Positions 1 to 5,000 of a stretch of DNA of 5,000 nucleotides are shown here, one piece after another. The stretch covers positions 1 through 5,000 of the forward strand of contig JAAYZM010000270.1 of NCBI GenBank assembly GCA_012514835.1, read 5' to 3'. Numbering within the stretch: position 1 is the stretch's first letter; each line of letters starts with the position of its first letter. This stretch comes from Actinomycetales bacterium (lineage in GTDB: Bacteria; Actinomycetota; Actinomycetes; Actinomycetales; Cellulomonadaceae). The notes beneath the pieces are model-generated. The model had not been told where the DNA came from. It saw only the letters and a list, made by a program, of their open reading frames with translations, and did not search any database. The position numbers and the translations under genes are program-made.

Positions 1-722
1 AGCACGCTGCGGACGCGGTGCCGGTCATGGTGAACCTCGTCGTCAGCGACGCGACGCTGCTCGCTTCCGGGCACGAGCCGGGAGTGCTGGACGGGGCGAA
101 CATGGTGCCCGCGCAGCTCGCCCGTGACCTCGTCGCCCGTGCCATGGAAGCTGAAGAGCCGTTCACTGACCCGGGTGCGAGCGAGTCGGATGTGGGAAGC
201 GGCGACCGGCGACGTGAGGCGAACAAGATCGGCGCGTGGGTACGCAGGTTGTACGCCGACGCGGGCGGAAACCTCGTCGCCATGGACTCCAGGTCGAGAA
301 CCTTCCCCGCCGGGTTGGCTGCGCTGTTGCGCGTGCGCGATCAAGGGTTGTGTCGTACCCCGTGGTGCGACGCACCCGTCGCACACCTCGATCACATCAC
401 CCCCGTCGCCGACGGCGGTGCCACGAGCGCGCCCAACGGGCAAGGACTGTGCGCGGGGTGCAACTACACCAAGCAAGCACCCGGGTGGACCCAGCACGCC
501 GAGCCCGACGCGCCCGTCCACACGGTCAGGACCATGACGCCTACGGGCCACGAGTACTACTCGACTGCTTCGTCGGCACCTGAGCCGATCGGGCTGAGTG
601 CCCATGAGAGCACGGCGTCGGACCGGACCACTTCGACACGCACGGGCGCCCTGGTGATCGAGCTCTACCCGCCACACCCGGCTGAAGCCCCGATCGAGAT
701 CCACCTACGGCACGCGGCCTGA
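1..722 (+). CDS. DUF222/13E12-type HNH endonuclease domain protein, C-terminal part (5' end outside window)
   Basis: The reading frame is open from base 3, before any start codon, and the first residues (HAADAVPVMVNLVV) already read like the end of a DUF222 domain. The gene therefore begins outside the window, and the GTG at 18 is unlikely to be the start. The HNH domain follows: Cys at 351-353 and 366-368 (CxxxxC), the HLDHITP core with the Asp-His pair at 390-395, Asn at 435-437, and a second Cys pair, CAGC, at 450-461 followed by Asn 462-464. The four Cys are expected to hold a structural zinc, and the His/Asn residues form the metal-dependent nuclease site. The tail of about 75 residues is low-complexity and Ser/Thr-rich. 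DUF222-HNH proteins are abundant, often multicopy, in actinomycete genomes. Their role is unsettled, and a mobile or selfish origin is often suspected. All key residues are present, so the nuclease domain looks intact. The stop TGA at 720-722 lies 10 bases from the convergent neighbour's stop. Confidence 0.9.
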   Translation, partial: HAADAVPVMVNLVVSDATLLASGHEPGVLDGANMVPAQLARDLVARAMEAEEPFTDPGASESDVGSGDRRREANKIGAWVRRLYADAGGNLVAMDSRSRTFPAGLAALLRVRDQGLCRTPWCDAPVAHLDHITPVADGGATSAPNGQGLCAGCNYTKQAPGWTQHAEPDAPVHTVRTMTPTGHEYYSTASSAPEPIGLSAHESTASDRTTSTRTGALVIELYPPHPAEAPIEIHLRHAA

Positions 723-732
723 CTGTGGGCCG
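715..732. terminator. Weak hairpin between convergent genes (doubtful terminator)
   Basis: CGGCC at 715-719 can pair with GGCCG at 728-732 around an 8-base loop. It spans the stop codon of the HNH gene and the whole 10-base gap to the convergent gene's stop at 733. The stem is only five pairs and there is no T-run on either side, so it is a poor match to an intrinsic terminator. It is the only candidate seen where two convergent transcripts must end. Confidence 0.2.
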
Positions 733-1560
733 TTACGGGGTCTCGGTCCGAGGGTGCCACGCCGGAGTGCCGACCTGCTCTCCGTCGGGAGTCGTGTAGA
801 CGAGGTCGAGCTCGGTCACTCCACGAGCGAGCCCCGGCGAGACACGGAAGGCGACCACCCTCTGTCCATCGATGCCGTCTGCGGTGAGGACCGGTAGGAG
901 CCCGCTGAGAGAGGGAGCATCAGCAGGGCCGATCGTGTATCTGAGCGTCGCCCCCTCGTAGGAGGGTGGCACCATCCCAACGACGTAGAGGCTTTCGTCA
1001 GCTGCCCAGAATCGTCCAGTGCTCCACGTGTCGGGTGCGTCGTCTGACCAACCCACCACGAGCAGCGGACCGTCTTCTGTGACTGCGTCCAAGGGGCGTA
1101 GCGCGAGCGCGTTCGCCCAATCGCTGTTGCTGGCCGCGGCACCGGCGGGCCCCACCTTGCCGAGGACGAGCAGAGTAGGTTCTCCAGGAACTGGGTCGTC
1201 AAGCCTCTGGTGCCAGGGAAGATCGAGCGCAAGTCGCACGCCGGGGTCGTCCGGGTCCACCGGAGTGAGAGTGGTCGCCGGTGTGACCGTGAGCTTGCTC
1301 TGGGTGACTTCCCCATCCTCCGCCGAGAGAGAGTCCGCCGGCGAGGTGAACGCGTCGGAAAGGGTGAGGTCACTCAGGGTGTAAGTCATCCCTGCGAGTG
1401 CGAGCACCCCGCAGATTCCAGCGATAGCCACGCGGCGGGTGCGGCGAGACCGACCGGCACGCACAGTCAGGGGCACGTCCACTCCCATCGGGGGCACCTC
1501 CGCGTCCCGCAGCGGGGTCAGCTCGGCAAGGACGTCGTCGTCGGACATCAGGCGGTTCAT
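733..1560 (-). CDS. Single-pass membrane protein, putative anti-sigma partner of the second SigE-family sigma factor
   Basis: This is a 275-residue protein of no recognised family. Residues 1-43 are a cytosolic segment (AEL..L.DAE.PP, then an Arg-rich stretch TVRAGRSRRTRR at 32-43). Residues 44-62 form one hydrophobic helix. A Thr/Pro/Asp-rich linker (about 63-108) leads to a beta-rich outer domain (about 109-275). Positive charges just before the helix predict N-in, C-out topology. The N-terminal 60 residues align with those of the membrane protein at 2173-3546, but the outer domains do not. The ATG at 1560 overlaps the sigma gene stop (ATGA) and has a good GAGGGGG ribosome site 6 bases upstream, which favours it over the in-frame ATG at 1548 and over a longer frame running into the sigma gene. 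Being coupled to a sigma gene suggests it binds and restrains that sigma factor. There is no HxxxCxxC zinc motif. Function is inferred from context only; the existence of the gene is secure. Confidence 0.8.
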   Translation of the reverse strand: MNRLMSDDDVLAELTPLRDAEVPPMGVDVPLTVRAGRSRRTRRVAIAGICGVLALAGMTYTLSDLTLSDAFTSPADSLSAEDGEVTQSKLTVTPATTLTPVDPDDPGVRLALDLPWHQRLDDPVPGEPTLLVLGKVGPAGAAASNSDWANALALRPLDAVTEDGPLLVVGWSDDAPDTWSTGRFWAADESLYVVGMVPPSYEGATLRYTIGPADAPSLSGLLPVLTADGIDGQRVVAFRVSPGLARGVTELDLVYTTPDGEQVGTPAWHPRTETP

Positions 1561-2123
1561 GGTGTTCCCCCTCGAGGGTCGGACGCGGTCCCGAGCGCGT
1601 TGCGCAGGCGGGCGAGCGCTCGGGCGTTGGTGGACTTCACGGTGCCCACGGAGATGGACAGCTCGGCGGCGACCTCCGCCTCGGGCAGGTCGAGCAGGTG
1701 GCGCAGGACCACGACGCGCCGCTGGCGGGGCGGCAGGGTGACGAGGGCGCGCAAGAGGCGGTCGCGCTCGGCGTGCCGGTCCGCGTCGGAGGCGCCCGCG
1801 GCGGTCTCCGGTACGTCCTCGGGAGCGACGAGGACCTCCCGCCGACGACGGCGCCACGTAGCGATGCGCAGGTTCACGAGCACCCTGCGCGCGTAGGCCA
1901 GCGGGTCGCCCTCCCGGGCGCGGCCCCACGAGACGTAGGTGCGCTCGAGCGCCTGCTGGGTGAGCTCCTCGGCGCGGTGCGGGTCCCCGCTGAGCAACCA
2001 CGCGGTGCGCAAGAGCTCGTGCTGGTGATCTTGCACGAACGTCGTGAACTCGGCGTCGGTGGACCGGCGCCCGACGACGCGCACCTCGATGCGCTCGTCG
2101 CCGGTCGCCTGGACTGTGGTCAT
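1557..2123 (-). CDS. SigE-family RNA polymerase sigma factor (ECF type), second copy
   Basis: This is a 188-residue sigma factor that would direct RNA polymerase to its own promoter set. After an N-terminal extension of about 22 residues, region 2 runs from about residue 23 to 97 (EFTTFV, LLRTAWLLSGD, AEELTQQALERTYVSW, AYARRVLVNLR, then WRRRRREV). An acidic, variable linker covers 100-119. Region 4 runs from about 120 to 176 (LVTLPPRQRRVVVLRHLLDL) with the helix-turn-helix EAEVAAELSISVGTVKST at 148-165. The pattern matches the actinomycete SigE family of small sigma-70 factors (TIGR02983 type), with no extra C-terminal domain. It is closely similar to the sigma factor at 3543-4121. ATG 2123 was chosen because it gives an N-terminus matching the paralogue. 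Its GAGGGG is very close to the start (2125-2130), so the start is less certain; in-frame GTGs at 2132 and 2138 are alternatives. The stop overlaps the next gene's start by 4 bases. Confidence 0.92.
   Translation of the reverse strand: MTTVQATGDERIEVRVVGRRSTDAEFTTFVQDHQHELLRTAWLLSGDPHRAEELTQQALERTYVSWGRAREGDPLAYARRVLVNLRIATWRRRRREVLVAPEDVPETAAGASDADRHAERDRLLRALVTLPPRQRRVVVLRHLLDLPEAEVAAELSISVGTVKSTNARALARLRNALGTASDPRGGTP
1567..1573 (-). promoter_or_regulatory. Ribosome binding site of the 1560-733 membrane protein gene
   Basis: GAGGGGG on the minus strand lies 6 bases before the ATG at 1560, inside the last codons of the sigma gene. It decides the start in favour of 1560 and lets ribosomes finishing the sigma gene restart on the partner. 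Confidence 0.7.
1826..1859 (-). repeat. Paralogous DNA block in the second sigma gene (copy of 3812-3845)
   Basis: These 34 bases differ from 3812-3845 at one position. They encode the Arg-rich end of region 2 and the start of the linker (TWRRRRREVLV). A second well-conserved block follows at 1936-1986, matching 3922-3972 with a few differences. The similarity reflects duplication of the sigma gene rather than a mobile repeat. Confidence 0.7.
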
Positions 2124-2172
2124 ACCCCTCACACGCACCAGGGTCGCGGAAGGTTGCCTCGCGCGGGGCGGA
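2124..2172 (-). other. 49-base gap between the two sigma/partner modules, no promoter seen
   Basis: Read on the minus strand, this gap has no TAnnnT-like -10 and no convincing GGAAC-type -35, so the second module is probably transcribed from upstream. CGCGGAAGG and CCTCGCG (2145-2163) can form a bulged hairpin with a 3-base loop, but no T-run follows, so read-through is expected. The gap may mark the junction of the duplication. Confidence 0.35.
2125..2130 (-). promoter_or_regulatory. Unusually close ribosome binding site of the second sigma gene
   Basis: GAGGGG on the minus strand is followed by a single T and then the ATG at 2123. Pairing through GAGG leaves only about 3 bases of spacing, shorter than usual. 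Either initiation here is weak, which would keep this sigma factor scarce, or a neighbouring start is used. Confidence 0.4.
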
Positions 2173-3546
2173 TCAGCGGAACGTGGCGAGCGCCTCCGTG
2201 AGCACCTCTTCGTCTCGCGTGCTGTCGAGTCGTCGCCACACCACGCGCTCGTCCGCGCACCCGGAGATGCTGACGTTCGTGGCCGTGTCGAACAGGTGGA
2301 GCTCACCCGTCGCTGGGTCGAACACCACGGCCGACCAGTACCCGCCGCCGCCGCCTTCGTCGGGACGATACTCGTGCCAGGCCACATGACTTCCGCACAC
2401 GTGCTTTCCGTCGCCGAGGCCGTTCGCCTCCTCGATGCGCGTCACGTTCTGCGCGGTGAGGTCGATGACGTCGATCCAAGTCTTTGTCCCGGAACTGCCT
2501 TCCACGTGCACCCCGACCATGAGCGTGTCGCCAGCGGCAGCAAGCGAAATAATGGGCTTCGAGGTGAACGGGTAGCGGAGGACGTCCTCGATGGTGCCGT
2601 CCTCGCGCAGCACCGAGACGAGGTTGCCGTTCTCGCGGACGAAGAACGCACCACGGTCGCCGACCGCTGGATGAGTGACGGTGTCAGACTCGACGCGCAG
2701 CGTGCCGGATCCGCCGAGCGGCGCCGACAAGAGCACGAGTCCCTCCGAGGCGCCCGAGTACCACCCCTCGGATGCCCACACGACCCGGTCGCCGAGCACC
2801 CGCGGCATCGCGTCCCCGCCGAACTCGTACCCGAGGGCATGGCCGTCCTCGGCCTTCGCGACGAGACTCGTGCCGCCGTCCGGGGTGTGGGCGAAGATAC
2901 GCCACAGTCCCGTGCCCTGGGTGCTCGACGTCTCGACCCACGTCACTGCGTCCCCGGCTGACGACGCGAAGTACGAGTACCGGAAGAGGTCGCCCTCGGG
3001 GATGGCGGAAACGTCGTCGAACAGCTCGAAGCCCGCCGGTGACCACAGCCCGAGCCGCTCAGGAGCGAGGAACTGATCGCCGTCGAAGTTGTCCTCCGAC
3101 GAGATGCTCACAACAACCCGGCCGTCCGCCGTCATCGCCATGGCGAAGATCGGTACGCCCTCCGGCGTGGTGTCGGGCAGCTCGGTGATCGAGGTGAAGA
3201 GCTCTTCGGGGTTGATCGTCGTCGCCGAGTCGATCGAGACGGCCGCGAAGGGCAGCGCCACACCGTCGAGCGAGTGCGGCACGGGGGTGCCGTCGTCGGG
3301 CGGTGCTTGCGTGGGAAGTGCGGGCTCGGTCGGGGCCGGCTCGAACGGGACGAGCTGCGCGACGCCGACGGCGATCGCCGCGGTGGCCAGCACCCCGAGG
3401 GCACCGTTGCGGAGGGTCCGGCGGCGGCGCCGCACCCGCCCGCCGCGCACGGTCGAGGCAGGGTCGAGGTCGAGGGGCGGTTGTTCGGCGTCGGCGAGCC
3501 GGTGCAGCTCGGCGACGAACGCGTCCTCGTGGTCGGTGAGGCTCAT
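2173..3546 (-). CDS. Single-pass membrane protein with predicted beta-propeller-like outer domain, putative anti-sigma partner of the first sigma factor
   Basis: This 457-residue protein has a cytosolic N-terminus (1-46) with VAELHRLADAEQPP followed by an Arg-rich stretch (GGRVRRRRRTLR, 35-46). One hydrophobic helix covers about 48-66, and a Pro-rich linker about 67-92. The outer domain (about 95-457) contains recurring motifs of the form GDxVxW: GDAVTW 198-203, GDRVVW 252-257, GDRGAFF 296-302, GDTLMVGV 339-346, GSHVAW 385-390, DERVVW 432-437. Such spaced repeats, with many Asp-Gly turns, suggest a TolB-like beta-propeller; this is inferred by eye. C384 and C430 are the only Cys and could form a disulfide outside the cell. 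The ATG at 3546 overlaps the sigma gene stop and has a strong GGAAGGAG site 7 bases upstream. The likely job, inferred from the coupled sigma gene and the layout, is to hold the sigma factor at the membrane and sense an envelope signal. No zinc-anti-sigma motif is present. Confidence 0.82.
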   Translation of the reverse strand: MSLTDHEDAFVAELHRLADAEQPPLDLDPASTVRGGRVRRRRRTLRNGALGVLATAAIAVGVAQLVPFEPAPTEPALPTQAPPDDGTPVPHSLDGVALPFAAVSIDSATTINPEELFTSITELPDTTPEGVPIFAMAMTADGRVVVSISSEDNFDGDQFLAPERLGLWSPAGFELFDDVSAIPEGDLFRYSYFASSAGDAVTWVETSSTQGTGLWRIFAHTPDGGTSLVAKAEDGHALGYEFGGDAMPRVLGDRVVWASEGWYSGASEGLVLLSAPLGGSGTLRVESDTVTHPAVGDRGAFFVRENGNLVSVLREDGTIEDVLRYPFTSKPIISLAAAGDTLMVGVHVEGSSGTKTWIDVIDLTAQNVTRIEEANGLGDGKHVCGSHVAWHEYRPDEGGGGGYWSAVVFDPATGELHLFDTATNVSISGCADERVVWRRLDSTRDEEVLTEALATFR

Positions 3547-4121
3547 CGCGACGCTCCTTCCAGGCCGTCTCGGGTGCCGAGCGCCGCACGCAGCTCGGCG
3601 AGGGCGCGCGACGCGGTCGACTTCACGGTGCCGAGGCTCACCCCGAGATCCGCCGCGACCTCCGCCTCGGACAGGTCCATGAGGTACCGCAGCACCACGA
3701 TCCGCCGTTGCCGCTCGCTCAAGGTAGCGAGCGCCCGGACAAGGCGATCGCGGTCCCCGGCACGATCAGGGTCGTGGTGCGCGCGGGCGTGCTCGACCAG
3801 CTCGACGGGTTCGACGAGGACCTCCCGCCGACGGCGGCGCCACGTGTCGGTGCGCAGGTTCACCAGGACGCGTCGCGCGTAGGCGACCGGGTCACCCGTG
3901 CGGGCGCGCGGCCACGCCACATAGGTGCGCTCGAGGGCCTGCTGGGCGAGCTCCTCGGCCCGGTGGGCGTCCCCGACCAGGAGCCAGGCGGCCCGCAGCA
4001 GCGTGGCCCGGTGCTCGAGCACGAAGGCCGTGAACTCCCGGTCCCGGCCCATCGGCTCACCGACTGGCCGGACGAGGACGTGCTCGGTGTCCTCTCGCCC
4101 GCTCGCGGGCCCTGCTGCCAT
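3543..4121 (-). CDS. SigE-family RNA polymerase sigma factor (ECF type), first copy
   Basis: This is a 192-residue sigma factor of the same SigE family as the one at 1557-2123. Region 2 covers about residues 27-101 (DREFTAFV, LLRAAWLLVGD, AEELAQQALERTYVAW, AYARRVLVNLR, WRRRRREVLV). A His/Asp-rich linker follows (about 104-123). Region 4 covers about 124-183 (LATLSERQRRIVVLRYLMDL) with the helix-turn-helix EAEVAADLGVSLGTVKST at 152-169. ATG 4121 was chosen because the resulting 26-residue extension resembles that of the paralogue (A-S/T-G near residue 8, then Val-rich). It also lies 7 bases after a -10-like TAGTGT, which fits a leaderless message. GTG 4130 or the internal ATG 4052 (GGTGAG nearby) are less likely. 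It is the first gene of the block, overlaps its membrane partner by ATGA, and is transcribed away from dusB. Autoregulation is common for such factors but is not shown here. Confidence 0.92.
   Translation of the reverse strand: MAAGPASGREDTEHVLVRPVGEPMGRDREFTAFVLEHRATLLRAAWLLVGDAHRAEELAQQALERTYVAWPRARTGDPVAYARRVLVNLRTDTWRRRRREVLVEPVELVEHARAHHDPDRAGDRDRLVRALATLSERQRRIVVLRYLMDLSEAEVAADLGVSLGTVKSTASRALAELRAALGTRDGLEGASR
3554..3561 (-). promoter_or_regulatory. Strong ribosome binding site of the 3546-2173 membrane protein gene
   Basis: GGAAGGAG on the minus strand sits 7 bases before the ATG at 3546, within the last codons of the sigma gene. It fixes the start and suggests translation at least as strong as that of the sigma gene, as expected where a restraining partner must not be outnumbered. 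Confidence 0.75.
3812..3845 (-). repeat. Paralogous DNA block in the first sigma gene (copy of 1826-1859)
   Basis: This is the partner of 1826-1859, in the same orientation and about 1.99 kb away. Direct repeats of this quality could recombine and delete one whole sigma/partner module, leaving one hybrid sigma gene. Confidence 0.7.
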
Positions 4122-4128
4122 GACGCTC

Positions 4129-4134
4129 ACACTA
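4129..4134 (-). promoter_or_regulatory. -10-like element for leaderless transcription of the first sigma gene
   Basis: On the minus strand TAGTGT (TAnnnT form) ends 7 bases before the A of the ATG at 4121. That spacing would put the transcription start on or next to the start codon. No Shine-Dalgarno sequence is visible upstream of this ATG, which agrees with a leaderless message, a frequent arrangement in actinomycetes. No good -35 is seen about 17 bases further upstream. Confidence 0.45.
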
Positions 4135-4169
4135 GGGGGAACGCACGAGGGCCCCGCGAGGTTGAGCGT

Positions 4170-4175
4170 GGGAAG
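4170..4175 (+). promoter_or_regulatory. Ribosome binding site of dusB
   Basis: GGGAAG lies 8 bases before the GTG at 4184 and supports that codon as the start. A second purine run, GGGG at 4178-4181, is too close to the start to serve. Confidence 0.5.
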
Positions 4176-4183
4176 ATGGGGCA

Positions 4184-5000
4184 GTGACTTTGACGACCCC
4201 GACGCCGACGCCGAACGCCGTGGCATCGACGCTGAACGCCGTGGCACCGCTGCGCATCGGGCGGTTCCAGGTGGACACGCCCGTGGTGCTCGCCCCCATG
4301 GCGGGCGTGACGAACCCGCCGTTCCGGACGCTGTGCCGCGAGTACGGTGCGGGCCTCTACGTCGCCGAGATGGTCACGTCCCGGGCCCTCGTCGAGCGCA
4401 ACCCTGAGGCGCTGCGCATCATCACGCACGACGAGGGTGCCTCACCCCGTTCGGTGCAGGTGTACGGCGTCGAGCCCGGCACGGTCGCCGAGGCGGTGCG
4501 CATCATCGCGGCCGAGGACCGCGCCGACCACATCGACCTCAACTTCGGCTGCCCTGTGCCCAAGGTGACCCGCAAGGGTGGCGGATCGGCCCTGCCCTGG
4601 AAGCGGGACCTCTTCGCGAAGATCGTGCGCGGCGCTGTCGCCGCCGCGGCGCCCTACGACGTCCCTGTGACGATCAAGATGCGCATGGGCATCGACGACG
4701 ATCACCTCACGTACCTCGAGGCGGGGCTCGTGGCCCAGGACGCCGGGGTGGCGGCCGTCGCTCTGCACGCCCGCACCGCCGCCGACTACTACTCGGGCGA
4801 GGCGCGCTGGGAGGCCATCGCACGGCTCAAGGAGACCGTCACGGACGTGCCCGTGCTCGGCAACGGGGACATCTGGTCCGCCGAGGATGCGCTCGCGATG
4901 ATCGCGCAGACGGGGTGCGACGGCGTCGTCGTCGGACGTGGTTGCCAAGGTCGCCCGTGGCTCTTCGCGGACCTCGCGGCGGCCTTCGCCGGCTCGCCCG
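4184..5000 (+). CDS. dusB: tRNA-dihydrouridine synthase, DusB/NifR3 type (3' end outside window)
   Basis: This enzyme reduces specific uridines in the tRNA D-loop to dihydrouridine, using FMN and NADPH, in the cytosol. The first 272 codons are present; the family is usually 330-400 residues, so part of the TIM barrel and the C-terminal helical tRNA-binding domain are missing off the edge. Visible motifs are the FMN-binding LAPMAGVTN (36-44), NFGCPVPKVTRKGGGSAL (120-137) with catalytic Cys123, KMRMG (165-169), LHARTAADYYSG (194-205), GNGDI (226-230), and the FMN-phosphate-binding VVVGRGCQGRPW near the edge. The GTG start with GGGAAG upstream adds about 22 Thr/Pro/Ala residues ahead of the usual family start (LRIGRFQVDTPVVLAPMAG); part of this leader is a tandem duplication. 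It is divergent from the sigma block. Family assignment is secure; the DusB label follows the actinomycete NifR3-like pattern. Confidence 0.95.
   Translation, partial: MTLTTPTPTPNAVASTLNAVAPLRIGRFQVDTPVVLAPMAGVTNPPFRTLCREYGAGLYVAEMVTSRALVERNPEALRIITHDEGASPRSVQVYGVEPGTVAEAVRIIAAEDRADHIDLNFGCPVPKVTRKGGGSALPWKRDLFAKIVRGAVAAAAPYDVPVTIKMRMGIDDDHLTYLEAGLVAQDAGVAAVALHARTAADYYSGEARWEAIARLKETVTDVPVLGNGDIWSAEDALAMIAQTGCDGVVVGRGCQGRPWLFADLAAAFAGSP
4208..4249 (+). repeat. Tandem 21-base duplication in the N-terminal leader of dusB
   Basis: Two in-frame 21-base units, 4208-4228 and 4229-4249, differ at two bases and encode TPNAVAS and TLNAVAP. It lies before the conserved Dus fold, so it should be tolerated by the enzyme, and it lengthens the leader by seven residues. 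Confidence 0.8.

Larger units (their letters stand above)
4122..4183. promoter_or_regulatory. Divergent intergenic region between the sigma block and dusB
   Basis: These 62 bases must carry both outward promoters. Toward the sigma gene there is the TAGTGT element (4129-4134). Toward dusB there is GGAAC at 4138-4142 with GTT at 4161-4163, an 18-base spacer, which loosely resembles an ECF-type promoter; GAAGAT at 4172-4177 is a weaker -10-like alternative. The assignment is tentative. Confidence 0.4.

Noticed and set aside
18..20. GTG as the start of the HNH gene
   Set aside because: The frame is open upstream to the window edge, the residues before it fit the DUF222 pattern, and no ribosome site is visible.
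742..752. CTCGG-T-CCGAG inverted repeat near the end of the membrane protein gene
   Set aside because: A one-base loop cannot form a hairpin and it lies inside coding sequence with no T-run, so it is not a terminator.
1210..1896. Plus-strand open frame of 228 codons opposite the second sigma gene and its partner
   Set aside because: Composition is Arg/Ser-rich without domain features. A similar antisense frame with related sequence appears opposite the first sigma gene, as expected from duplicated DNA.
1561..2001. N-terminal extension of the 733-1560 membrane protein in frame through the sigma gene
   Set aside because: The extra 147 residues are Arg/Ala/Pro-rich noise lying over the sigma gene, while ATG 1560 has a good ribosome site and gives an N-terminus matching the paralogue.
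2044..2961. Long plus-strand open frame (305 codons) opposite the membrane protein and sigma genes
   Set aside because: It lies antisense to two well-supported genes, its protein is Arg/Val/Asp-rich with no recognisable motif, and long antisense frames are expected in DNA this GC-rich.
3274..3882. Plus-strand open frame of 202 codons opposite the first sigma gene
   Set aside because: It is a mirror of the sigma coding sequence. Its resemblance to the antisense frame at 1210-1896 comes from paralogy of the real genes, not from a shared antisense gene.
4442..4948. Minus-strand open frame of 168 codons opposite dusB
   Set aside because: It is antisense to a secure enzyme gene and is rich in His, Asp, Arg and Val with no motif.

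Overview
The window is very GC-rich, with strong G/C third-position bias, GTG as well as ATG starts and tightly packed genes. Together with a DUF222/13E12-type HNH protein and SigE-family sigma factors, this points to an actinomycete, probably of the Micrococcales (Cellulomonas-like). That placement is an inference from style and gene families, not from a marker gene.

Layout. Bases 1-722 (+) hold the 3' part of a DUF222-type HNH endonuclease gene that enters from the left. It converges, with a 10-base gap, on a four-gene minus-strand block (4121 down to 733). In transcription order the block is: a SigE-family sigma factor (4121-3543), a single-pass membrane protein with a predicted beta-propeller-like outer domain (3546-2173), a second SigE-family sigma factor (2123-1557), and a second single-pass membrane protein with a different outer domain (1560-733). 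On the plus strand, divergent from this block across 62 bases, starts dusB (tRNA-dihydrouridine synthase, 4184 onward), which runs off the right edge.

The four-gene block is the interesting part. It reads as a two-gene module present twice in tandem: sigma factor plus membrane partner, joined in both copies by the same ATGA stop/start overlap. The sigma factors are close paralogues at protein level and in long DNA blocks. The membrane partners share a short N-terminal cytosolic segment, an Arg-rich stretch and a TM helix, but their extracytoplasmic domains look unrelated. The simplest reading is two sigma/anti-sigma pairs from one duplication, with the sensor domain replaced or strongly diverged in one copy. 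The shared N-terminal segment has no zinc-anti-sigma HxxxCxxC motif, so if these proteins are anti-sigma factors they are of another type. The first sigma gene has a -10-like TAGTGT placed for leaderless transcription, and the 49-base gap before the second sigma gene shows no obvious promoter, so all four genes are probably co-transcribed.

No RNA genes, IS elements, CRISPR arrays or phage genes were seen. Stretches without genes are short: 723-732, 2124-2172 and 4122-4183.
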